From: an uncultured Marinilabiliaceae bacterium
Lineage (GTDB): Bacteria > Bacteroidota > Bacteroidia > Bacteroidales > Marinilabiliaceae
Direction of reading: 5' to 3'
Assembly: GCA_905235955.1 (NCBI GenBank)
Contig: CAJONN010000057.1
Span: 1 to 10,008 of the forward strand
DNA length: 10,008 nucleotides
A program made the translations under genes and the position numbers. Under the pieces are notes generated by a model that searched no databases, was not told where the DNA came from, and was given only the letters and a program-made list of their open reading frames with translations. Every line of letters starts with the position of its first letter. Position 1 is the first letter of the stretch. Positions 1 through 5,713 of this stretch are shown here, piece by piece.

Positions 1-6
1 CAATAT

Positions 7-36
7 AAAAAACGAGTGCAAAAACTTTTACACTCG
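7..36 (-). terminator. Rho-independent terminator or attenuator, minus strand
   Basis: A 6-bp GC-containing stem (CGAGTG at 13-18 with CACTCG at 31-36) continues past one mismatch into three A-T pairs. Read on the minus strand it is followed directly by six T residues (7-12), the classic intrinsic terminator shape. On the plus strand the hairpin is followed by CCTTGTTT, a poor U-tract, so the minus orientation is favoured. It lies beyond the tRNA terminator at 215-250, so it probably serves the separate promoter at 88-118. No gene in the window ends here. Confidence 0.65.
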
Positions 37-82
37 CCTTGTTTCAGTTAATTTTGTATTGCTATGTACAAACAACTTACTT
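7..82 (-). ncRNA. Candidate small RNA or attenuated leader
   Basis: This is the stretch between a good minus-strand promoter (88-118) and an intrinsic terminator (7-36). The predicted transcript is about 75 nt. The minus strand of this stretch contains no ATG, so a short leader peptide with a normal start is unlikely. I do not recognise a known RNA family. The alternative is the 5' leader of a minus-strand gene lying left of the window, with the hairpin as an attenuator. The transcript ends are inferred from promoter and terminator positions. Confidence 0.35.
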
Positions 83-87
83 CAGAG

Positions 88-118
88 CAAAGGTAGCAAA
101 TTGCCACCTTACTTACAA
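88..118 (-). promoter_or_regulatory. Bacteroidota-type promoter, minus strand
   Basis: On the minus strand TACCTTTG (88-95) matches the -7 consensus TAnnTTTG perfectly. A TTG (116-118) lies 20 nt upstream, the spacing expected for the -33 element of the primary Bacteroidota sigma factor. Transcription would start near 81-83 and run left towards the hairpin at 7-36. The -7 box followed by GC is the same form seen at the tRNA promoter (512-544) and before frr. Confidence 0.55.
90..110. promoter_or_regulatory. 21-bp palindrome overlapping promoter, possible operator
   Basis: Ten positions on each side of the central base at 100 are complementary except one pair (95 against 105). The left arm begins AAGGTAGCAA and the right arm ends TTGCCACCTT. 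The palindrome overlaps the -7 box and the adjoining spacer of the minus-strand promoter, where a dimeric repressor could block transcription. As RNA on the minus strand it could form an 8-bp stem with one G-U pair, but it lies upstream of the predicted start. No cognate regulator is visible in the window. Confidence 0.35.
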
Positions 119-214
119 CAAAAACAACCAAAAATAAGATAGCGCGCATTCAACTTATAAATGCAACTTTTTTGACCTATACGCCGCATTTCTACTTGCG
201 AAACGGGTAATAAC

Positions 215-250
215 AAAAAAAGCATCGAAGTTTTTGCTTCGATGCTTTTT
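215..250 (-). terminator. Intrinsic terminator of the tRNA-Gln pair
   Basis: A perfect 14-bp inverted repeat (217-230 and 237-250, core GCATCGAAG/CTTCGATGC) surrounds a 6-nt loop. On the minus strand it is followed by a seven-T tract, starting about 10 nt past the 3' end of the downstream tRNA. The stem also ends in T residues on the plus strand, so it could work in both directions, but no plus-strand gene lies upstream inside the window. Confidence 0.85.
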
Positions 251-259
251 CGGAAAATG

Positions 260-330
260 TTGTTCCACGAGGATTCGAACCTCGACTAAGAGAACCAAAA
301 TCTCCTGTACTGCCATTATACTATGGAACA
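260..330 (-). tRNA. tRNA-Gln, anticodon TTG
   Basis: The minus strand folds into a full cloverleaf of 71 nt including the discriminator. The acceptor stem is TGTTCCA/TGGAACA, the D arm is GTAT...GTAC, the anticodon stem is GGAGA/TCTCT with loop TTTTGGT (anticodon TTG at 296-298), and the T arm is CGAGG-TTCGAAT-CCTCG. Discriminator A is at 260. The weak first pair T1-A72 is typical of glutamine tRNAs. The 3' CCA is not encoded (CAT follows). It reads CAA, and CAG by wobble. It is the second gene of a two-tRNA unit and sits 71 nt after the first tRNA. Confidence 0.97.
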
Positions 331-344
331 ATCCTACTATTTCT

Positions 345-370
345 GAAAACTAACCTCTTCGGTCGGTTTC
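345..370 (-). other. Imperfect hairpin between the two tRNAs
   Basis: In the 71-nt spacer, GAAACCGACC and GGTTAGTTTTC (minus strand) can pair with a bulge and one mismatch around a five-base loop. No long T-tract follows, so this is unlikely to be a terminator. It may help processing of the two-tRNA precursor. The folding is by eye and the role is a guess. Confidence 0.25.
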
Positions 371-401
371 AAAAAAAATTGGAGAATACCCCCAAATTTT
401 G

Positions 402-472
402 TTGCCCCGGAATGAATCGAACACTCGCCAAAAGAACCAGAATCTTCTGTACTACCATTATACTACAGGGCA
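402..472 (-). tRNA. tRNA-Gln, anticodon CTG
   Basis: A complete 71-nt cloverleaf is visible on the minus strand: acceptor TGCCCTG/CGGGGCA with one T-G wobble, D arm GTAT...GTAC, anticodon stem GAAGA/TCTTT with loop TTCTGGT (anticodon CTG at 438-440), and T arm GAGTG-TTCGATT-CATTC with one G-T pair. The discriminator is A. CCA is not encoded. It reads CAG specifically. It is promoter-proximal in the two-tRNA unit. The D arm is nearly identical to that of the TTG isoacceptor while the acceptor and T stems have diverged, suggesting an old duplication. Confidence 0.97.
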
Positions 473-511
473 ATCCTTATATGCTTACGAGGTTATCCCT
501 CATTTGCAGTG

Positions 512-544
512 CAAAGGTACTGCTTAATTTTTAATGTGCAATAA
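512..544 (-). promoter_or_regulatory. Promoter of the tRNA-Gln pair
   Basis: The minus strand has TACCTTTG (512-519), an exact TAnnTTTG box, with TATTG (539-543) 19 nt upstream. This matches the Bacteroidota primary-sigma promoter. The predicted start is near 505, giving a short leader of about 30 nt before the tRNA-Gln(CTG) 5' end at 472. A 5-bp inverted repeat (GCAGT 506-510, ACTGC 519-523) brackets the box and may be chance. Confidence 0.75.
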
Positions 545-582
545 GTTGAAGCGTATTTTTTCAAAAATATTTTGCCGTAGAG

Positions 583-603
583 CTGTAATTATACTATGGT
601 TCA
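583..603 (-). pseudogene. Possible relic of a tRNA-Gln 5' end
   Basis: On the minus strand these 21 nt match the first 21 nt of tRNA-Gln(TTG) at 17 positions, including the 12-base run CCATAGTATAAT covering the end of the acceptor strand and the D stem. Nothing beyond the D arm is recognisable and no cloverleaf forms. It lies upstream of the tRNA promoter in the same orientation. It may be what is left of a third gene or of a recombination event. A chance match cannot be excluded. Confidence 0.35.
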
Positions 604-671
604 TTCATTTACCATCCAAAATTACCTCCAACAATAAGCACGGAGCCCCGATTTTCAAACTCGCAGTTGTC

Positions 672-822
672 GCCTTTGGCACGGAGCATTAAGAAAATTA
701 TCGTAGTGGCATCAGCAACGAGTTCTTTTTATCTTGCTCCGCTCTATCATTGTTTAGTCTTGCAGAAAGAAAAAATGCATTTTATTAATGAATAATTTTA
801 GGATAAAAATTGTGCCAAAGGC
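672..822. repeat. 11-bp perfect inverted repeat pair
   Basis: GCCTTTGGCAC at 672-682 and its exact reverse complement GTGCCAAAGGC at 812-822 are separated by 129 bp. Each arm contains the small dyad GCC-TTT-GGC. Complementarity does not extend outside or inside the arms. No transposase or duplicated target site is visible. The pair could be two binding sites for one regulator, the ends of a small decayed element, or chance. Confidence 0.35.
735..768 (+). repeat. Dispersed 34-bp sequence, copy 1
   Basis: This stretch aligns without gaps to 4931-4964, with 26 of 34 positions identical and the core TCATnGTTnAnTCTTGCnGAAA shared. Both copies lie in non-coding DNA upstream of plus-strand genes, and both have a GAAAAAATGC motif nearby, just after this copy and just before the other. 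It has diverged too much to be a recent duplication. It may be a small intergenic repeat family. Confidence 0.4.
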
Positions 823-837
823 ATAATAAAATTGTTT

Positions 838-868
838 TTTGCAAACAAATGTTCTATTTTTACGTTTC
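838..868 (+). promoter_or_regulatory. Promoter of the kinase-carboxypeptidase operon
   Basis: TTTG (838-841, end of a T-run) is followed after 19 nt by TACGTTTC (861-868), which matches the -7 consensus TAnnTTTG except for the last base. The predicted start near 875 leaves a leader of about 28 nt before the ATG at 903. The leader has no Shine-Dalgarno sequence and is A/T-rich, as is usual in this phylum. Confidence 0.6.
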
Positions 869-902
869 AATGTTTCAGACATAAAGCTATACTAAATACA
901 TT

Positions 903-3900
903 ATGAGCAATATATCCAAAAACATATACAACATTTTGGCAAATAATGGAGTTTCGTTTTGGGACTCTGATACAAATGCTTGTAATGTGATGATTGAAGG
1001 CAATATAGTTGCAGAATTAGGTATTGCTCAGACACTTTCGTATCGTGAAATAATACGACACATACCGCTGTCATTCAGAACCGAATATGTAAAGAATATT
1101 AGCGTCAAAGCTAGCTACACCATACCAGTGCAAATAAACAATAATATGTACTGGATTGAGGTGCATAAACTATACGAATCAGTTGATAATGATGGACATT
1201 TGCACCAAATAGGTTCAGTGCGGCTACTCAATGGCTACAAGCATATCGACAACATAAACGCTTTATACGCTGACAATAGTACACAAGCTTTCGACACATT
1301 GCTCACCTCCTTCGACATGATGAACCGCCAAGCGCAACTGCCCGATGGCATAAGGCTAATATTGCACACATTATGCCGAGTAATAGATATGGACGAGGGC
1401 GGAACACTAAAATGGGAATCGAACGACCGCTACGAAGTAAAGGCATACACCAAAGTCAATGGGCTGATACACAACAACGAAGGTAGAAAAATACGCTCTA
1501 AGCTAATACAGTATGTTTGCCAAATGCGCAAAACATTCATCTTCGACAGCAACAACCCAATAGGTAAAGAGTGGCAAGCTGAACGTGCTGAAATAGCCAA
1601 ACATAAAATACGCTCTATGATTATTGCACCACTGGTGGTTGGCGATAAGAGTACAGTAGGCGCAATGATAATATTTAGTAAAAGAAAACAGATATTCAGC
1701 TCTGTAGATGTGCAATTTGCCAATATGATAGCAGCTCGAATATCTGTGGTTATCGACAATAAAATAACACACGACAAGCTTCACGAACAGCTGCGCATAA
1801 TGTGCCAAGCATGTGAAGCCGGCAAGGTGATAACTTGGGTAGTAAACTGCAAGAGCGAAACAGGCGAGATGAGTGTTTATCAGAACAACGAGCAACTAAA
1901 CACTAAGTTCAACATACACAAAGCCTCTGACATAGTACACAAAAATGATCTCGCTCGCTTCTACAAAGCTGCAAATACGATAACAAAAGGTGAAACAGAT
2001 TCTGTAAACATTCGCATTCGCATCAAGGGATTGTCAGATGGCATAATGGGCTGGCGCGAACTGCGTGGCGTATTGATAAGAGACGTTGATGGCAAGCCCG
2101 ACCGCATTGTTGGCATCTCGCGCGACATAAACGAAGAGGTTTTGCGTGTTGCCGAAGAGAAAGCTGAACGCGACTTTCAAAACACCATTTACAACAAAAT
2201 GCCCGTTGGTATACAGTTTTTCAATGAAAAAGGCGAACTTGTATTTGTCAACGATACAGCCTTAGAGATATATGGCATAGAGGGCAACAAGCGCAATATA
2301 ATGGGCAGAAATATACTATCCCATCCGAATCTTAATGAACAACAACTCAACGAAATAAAATATGCAGAAAAAGCACAATTTGTAATATCATACGATTTTA
2401 GAAACGTCAACTATAAAACCAGTCGGACAGATACCATCGACATGAATTACCGCATGTCGAAACTATACAAAAAAAACAAATTTGCAGGCTACATAGTGGC
2501 TGTTGCTGACAACACCGAAATGGTCAGACAAGCAAAGCAAATAAGCATATTTCAACGATATTTTCTTGAAATAGGCAAATTTGCCAAAATGGGTATCTGC
2601 TGGTTTTCTGACACCAAAAACGGCTATGTGTCAGAACAATGGAATATCAACTTGGGCGTAAAACCTGATGCACCCTACATGCGCAACTTGTCGCTACTGG
2701 TGCGTGTGAACAACGAAGACCTTGAAGTGTATGGCTCGCTATTGGGGCGTATATTTGTGGGCGATATCGATTCGTTTCAGTATGAACTGCGTGCAACTCA
2801 CGATGATGGCATGACGCACTATATCAAAGTGCAATTTGTGCGCTCCGATGAGGTTATAATAGGCATTTCGATAGATGTAACGCAAGCCAAAGAAAACGAA
2901 AAAATGCTGATAGACGCTAAGTTCAGAGCCGAAGCAGCCGATATGCTCAAGTCGCAGTTTCTTGATAATATGAACCATGAGATACGCACACCGCTCAACG
3001 CCATTGTTGGCTTCTCTGACATCATAGCACAAAGCACCGACAGTGATGAACTAAAGCTATATGCCAACCTCGTCAGAACCAACAACGACCTATTGCTCAA
3101 TGCTATAGGCGATATTATCGACCTTTCGAAAATAACATCGGGCACAATGGAGTACAACTATCAGGAGGTGAGCATAGATGCATTGGTCAACGAAGTATAT
3201 GAAGAATATAACAACGTATCGCATTCAAAAATAGAATTTGTATGCACTTGTGCCGAAAAAAATATCAAATCATATTGCGATGCAGTACAACTAAAGAGAA
3301 TATTGAGCAACTTTGTGAGCAATGCGTTTAAGTTTACCGTTGCTGGCAGAGTAGAAATATACTTTGGTGTAAATGGCGATGAATTGATATTCAACGTCAT
3401 TGATAGTGGCTGTGGCATTCCGGCCGACAAATTGGAGGATATATTCAAGCCATACTTCAAACTTGATGTGTTCTCAACTGGCACAGGCTTAGGACTTTCG
3501 ATATGTCAAGGTTTGGCGCACGATATGGGCGGTCGCATAGAGGTGTTTTCAACAGAAGGTATAGGCTCGCACTTCAGGTTGTATTTGCCTCACTTGCACA
3601 CAATGCACAAGCCTCAGATACAGCCAAAGCCTACCAATAAAATTATGCTGCTGAGTAGCAACAACGAGATAATACAATTTGTGTCGTATGCCTTGAGCGA
3701 ATATGATTTGCTTTTGGAGAAAGAACATATATTTATGTCGTTGTGGCTCGAAAAAAAGCCAATGCTTACCATTGTCGACCAGCAGCTATTTGGCGACTCA
3801 ATAGCCGTAGTAGTATCGTCGCTCCATAACTATGGCATAGATCACAAAGTGATAGTTATTGCCAACGGAGGCGTCGCTATCGACCACGATGCTATTATGC

Positions 3901-3992
3901 AAGCAGGCGCTGAAGTTATAATTTCGATGCCAATATCTAAAGATAATTTTAAAACAATGATAGCCAACTATATAGGCAAACAGACAGAATGA
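903..3992 (+). CDS. Soluble multi-PAS/GAF hybrid sensor histidine kinase with pseudo-receiver
   Basis: This predicted cytoplasmic signal-transducing kinase has 1029 residues, with no signal peptide or membrane segment. Domains by eye: a degenerate PAS-like region (about 15-110), GAF (130-290), PAS (296-415, with a PAC-like GISRDI end), PAS (425-540), PAS (548-665), a coiled-coil linker, and HisKA with MNHEIRTPLN (phospho-acceptor H692). The HATPase follows with N box NFVSNAFKFT (803-812), G1 box DSGCGIP (834-840), F box around F848 and G2 box GTGLGLS. All catalytic motifs are intact. Residues 911-1027 resemble a receiver: D959 is kept in IVDQ, but the N-terminal acidic pair is replaced by SSN (918-920), the usual Thr by A987 and the conserved Lys by M1009. 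It is therefore probably not phosphorylated normally. The ligand is unknown. Its stop overlaps the carboxypeptidase start (ATGA), indicating one operon. No separate response regulator gene is in the window. Confidence 0.9.
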   Translation: MSNISKNIYNILANNGVSFWDSDTNACNVMIEGNIVAELGIAQTLSYREIIRHIPLSFRTEYVKNISVKASYTIPVQINNNMYWIEVHKLYESVDNDGHLHQIGSVRLLNGYKHIDNINALYADNSTQAFDTLLTSFDMMNRQAQLPDGIRLILHTLCRVIDMDEGGTLKWESNDRYEVKAYTKVNGLIHNNEGRKIRSKLIQYVCQMRKTFIFDSNNPIGKEWQAERAEIAKHKIRSMIIAPLVVGDKSTVGAMIIFSKRKQIFSSVDVQFANMIAARISVVIDNKITHDKLHEQLRIMCQACEAGKVITWVVNCKSETGEMSVYQNNEQLNTKFNIHKASDIVHKNDLARFYKAANTITKGETDSVNIRIRIKGLSDGIMGWRELRGVLIRDVDGKPDRIVGISRDINEEVLRVAEEKAERDFQNTIYNKMPVGIQFFNEKGELVFVNDTALEIYGIEGNKRNIMGRNILSHPNLNEQQLNEIKYAEKAQFVISYDFRNVNYKTSRTDTIDMNYRMSKLYKKNKFAGYIVAVADNTEMVRQAKQISIFQRYFLEIGKFAKMGICWFSDTKNGYVSEQWNINLGVKPDAPYMRNLSLLVRVNNEDLEVYGSLLGRIFVGDIDSFQYELRATHDDGMTHYIKVQFVRSDEVIIGISIDVTQAKENEKMLIDAKFRAEAADMLKSQFLDNMNHEIRTPLNAIVGFSDIIAQSTDSDELKLYANLVRTNNDLLLNAIGDIIDLSKITSGTMEYNYQEVSIDALVNEVYEEYNNVSHSKIEFVCTCAEKNIKSYCDAVQLKRILSNFVSNAFKFTVAGRVEIYFGVNGDELIFNVIDSGCGIPADKLEDIFKPYFKLDVFSTGTGLGLSICQGLAHDMGGRIEVFSTEGIGSHFRLYLPHLHTMHKPQIQPKPTNKIMLLSSNNEIIQFVSYALSEYDLLLEKEHIFMSLWLEKKPMLTIVDQQLFGDSIAVVVSSLHNYGIDHKVIVIANGGVAIDHDAIMQAGAEVIISMPISKDNFKTMIANYIGKQTE

Positions 3993-4912
3993 GTATACAC
4001 CTTCCCAATCCGCTTCGCAAAGGCGATAATATTGCCATTGTTTCGCCATCGGGCACATTAGCCCCAGATTTATTACATCAATCAATAGCACTCATCAGAG
4101 CTGAAGGCTACAACGTAGAGGTGATGCCCCACGTCGAAGGCTACTCTACAAGCGTATTCTCCGCTACCGATGTCCAACGTGCAGCCGACCTTGAGCAAGC
4201 CATTCTTCGCCCCGACATAAAAGCCATAATATGCGCTCGCGGTGGCTACGGCGCAGTACGCACCTTGCAACACATAAATAGCAACGTGTGGCAAGCTTGC
4301 AACAAATGGATTGTGGGCTTTAGCGACATAACAGCGTTGCATTCGGTTCTTAGCCAAAATGGCATAGCATCAGTGCACGGTCCGATGCTGAAGCACATAG
4401 CCCAACACGGCATGCACAATCCAGACGTAGAGCTGATGATGCAAGTGCTCACAAGTGGAGAGTATGAAGTAAGTGGTAAGCCATTGGCGTATAGTAGGGT
4501 AGGGCGAGCTAAAGGTATACTCACAGGTGGCAATTTGTCAATAATATATTCGCTTCGGAGCACTCCTGCCGACATCAATCCGCAAGGTAAAATACTCTTT
4601 TTAGAAGATCTGTCAGAGTATAACTATCACATCGACCGAATGATACAAAACCTAAAATATTCGGGCTTTTTGGCACAACTTAGCGGATTGATATTAGGAC
4701 AATTTACTGGCATGAAAGATGGCGCAACGCCCTTTGGCAAAAACGCCACAGAGATAATAGCCGATGCTGTAGCTGAATATTCATATCCGGTATGGACTGG
4801 CTTCCCAGCAGGTCATGCTCAGGAGGTAAACACACCATTACTAATGGGTGCAGAGTGTGAAATGCAAGTAACAGAGGAGAGTGGAGTGCTAAAAAGTGGT
4901 ACTTTTATTTGA
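3989..4912 (+). CDS. ldcA: LD-carboxypeptidase (muramoyltetrapeptide carboxypeptidase, family S66)
   Basis: At 307 residues it has the usual length for peptidase family S66. Enzymes of this family remove the terminal D-Ala from murein tetrapeptides by cutting an L,D bond during peptidoglycan recycling in the cytoplasm. The Ser-Glu-His triad is visible: S112 in VGFSDIT, E206 in FLEDLSEY and H276 in FPAGHAQ, with the expected spacing. The family's ARGGYG motif is at 83-88. The N terminus (RKGDNIAIVSPSG) is typical and has no signal peptide, so it should be cytosolic. The start overlaps the kinase stop by ATGA, so translation is probably coupled and no own promoter is needed. A microcin-C immunity-like (MccF) role is possible in S66, but the short standard form favours the LdcA type. 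Confidence 0.9.
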   Translation: MSIHLPNPLRKGDNIAIVSPSGTLAPDLLHQSIALIRAEGYNVEVMPHVEGYSTSVFSATDVQRAADLEQAILRPDIKAIICARGGYGAVRTLQHINSNVWQACNKWIVGFSDITALHSVLSQNGIASVHGPMLKHIAQHGMHNPDVELMMQVLTSGEYEVSGKPLAYSRVGRAKGILTGGNLSIIYSLRSTPADINPQGKILFLEDLSEYNYHIDRMIQNLKYSGFLAQLSGLILGQFTGMKDGATPFGKNATEIIADAVAEYSYPVWTGFPAGHAQEVNTPLLMGAECEMQVTEESGVLKSGTFI

Positions 4913-4930
4913 AAAAATGCTTTTCTTCTC

Positions 4931-4964
4931 TACTTCGTTCAATCATCGTTGAATCTTGCGGAAA
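4931..4964 (+). repeat. Dispersed 34-bp sequence, copy 2
   Basis: This stretch is 26/34 identical to 735-768. It begins 18 bp after the carboxypeptidase stop and forms the left arm and much of the loop of the stem-loop at 4937-4983, which suggests that copy 1 once had a similar structure. It contains no coding signal. Confidence 0.4.
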
Positions 4965-4983
4965 TGCCCGAAGATGATTGAGC
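4937..4983 (+). repeat. Stem-loop after ldcA, with a repeated arm
   Basis: TCAATCATC (4939-4947) pairs perfectly with GATGATTGA (4973-4981). A T-G and a G-C pair extend the stem to 11 bp around a 25-nt loop. The right arm AAGATGATTGA (4971-4981) recurs exactly at 5025-5035. No T-tract follows on the plus strand, so a Rho-independent terminator is doubtful, though the location after the ldcA stop suits an end-of-operon structure. It may instead stabilise the 3' end of the mRNA. Confidence 0.4.
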
Positions 4984-5074
4984 AAAACCAATTAAGAAAT
5001 GTTTTTAAATGAAAGAGCCGTGCAAAGATGATTGATAAAAAAACAGAATTAATAAAATACCCCTATAATTTATT

Positions 5075-5082
5075 TATCTTTG
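5075..5082 (+). promoter_or_regulatory. -7 box of the frr operon promoter
   Basis: TATCTTTG is an exact TAnnTTTG box and is followed by GC, as at the other promoters here. The expected -33 position (about 5050-5056) has only AATTAATAA, with no TTG, so the upstream element is weak. The start would be near 5089, giving a very short A-rich leader of about 17 nt before the frr ATG at 5106. No later promoter is evident, so this probably drives the whole frr-to-permease run. Confidence 0.6.
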
Positions 5083-5105
5083 CGAACGAAAAAAAATAAC
5101 ATACT

Positions 5106-5669
5106 ATGCAAGAAGAGGTAGAATTGGTGCTTGAAGACACCAAAGATCAGATGAAAAAGGCTATTGACCACCTTGACTACGAATTGGGTAAAATTAGAGC
5201 TGGCAAAGCCAATCCGAAGGTGCTCGATGATGTGAAAGTTGATTATTTTGGTACCGCAACACCTTTGTCGCAAGTGGCAAACATCAACGTTCCTGACCCT
5301 CGCACTATTGCTATTCGTCCATGGGAAAAGAGCATGATACCTGCCATCGAACGCGCTATAATGGCAGCCAACTTGGGCATGAACCCCGATAACAATGGCG
5401 AAATGATACGTATCTTGGTGCCACCACTTACTGAAGAACGTCGTCGAGACCTTGCTAAGCAGGCCAAAGCTACTTGCGAAAATGCTCGCATTGCTGTGCG
5501 CAACCTCCGCCGCGACGCTATTGAAGAATTTAAGAAGATGAAGAAAGATGGCTTGGCTGAAGATGCTCAGAAAGACGCTGAAGACCAAGCACAAAAAATA
5601 CACGACGCCAACATCAAAAAGATTGACGAAATGTATGCTGCAAAAGAAAAAGATATAATGACTGTTTAG
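5106..5669 (+). CDS. frr: Ribosome recycling factor
   Basis: This cytosolic factor, with EF-G, splits the post-termination ribosome so that subunits can be reused. At 187 residues it has full family length. Family signatures are clear: the long helical arm with IRAGKANPKVLDDVKVDYFG (30-49), the hinge and domain II with VPDPRTIAIRPWEKSMIPAIE (62-82), VPPLTEERRRDL (105-116), the VRNLRRDA helix (131-138) and a lysine-rich C-terminal helix. The ATG at 5106 fits the usual N terminus. A TAnnTTTG box lies 24 nt upstream and glmS starts 44 nt downstream. In many bacteria frr follows pyrH, but here it heads the run. Confidence 0.97.
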   Translation: MQEEVELVLEDTKDQMKKAIDHLDYELGKIRAGKANPKVLDDVKVDYFGTATPLSQVANINVPDPRTIAIRPWEKSMIPAIERAIMAANLGMNPDNNGEMIRILVPPLTEERRRDLAKQAKATCENARIAVRNLRRDAIEEFKKMKKDGLAEDAQKDAEDQAQKIHDANIKKIDEMYAAKEKDIMTV

Positions 5670-5713
5670 TTATATCCCACCACCCAAAATAACAACCAAG
5701 AGAAGTTTTTTAT

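Larger units (their letters stand above)
473..902. other. Divergent intergenic region, tRNA unit to kinase gene
   Basis: This 430-bp stretch separates the leftward tRNA unit from the rightward kinase gene. It holds the tRNA promoter, a tRNA-Gln 5' relic (583-603), a 9-bp direct repeat GCACGGAGC (638-646 and 679-687), an 11-bp inverted repeat (672-682 and 812-822), one copy of a 34-bp dispersed sequence (735-768), and the kinase promoter (838-868). No open frame there resembles a known protein. The mix of short repeats suggests decayed sequence rather than a gene. Confidence 0.6.

Noticed and set aside
260..472. tRNA genes as integration site of a mobile element
   Set aside because: Both tRNAs are intact, no 3'-end duplicate or integrase is visible, and the only tRNA-like fragment nearby is a 5' end.
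1..902. CRISPR array or protein-coding gene in the left non-coding part
   Set aside because: No regularly spaced repeats are present, and the open frames are short, without domain resemblance, and interrupted by tRNAs and hairpins.
1503..1895. Minus-strand open frame of 130 codons within the kinase gene
   Set aside because: It lies wholly inside a well-supported gene, has no recognisable domain, is Cys/Tyr/His-rich as antisense frames often are, and lacks a promoter box.
5070..5603. Minus-strand open frame of 177 codons antisense to frr
   Set aside because: It mirrors the conserved frr coding sequence and has no family resemblance. The length comes from the codon bias of frr.
5670..5713. 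Possible glmS ribozyme or riboswitch in front of glmS
   Set aside because: The gap is only 44 nt, far too short for the glmS ribozyme, and shows no pairing pattern. That element is mainly known from Firmicutes.
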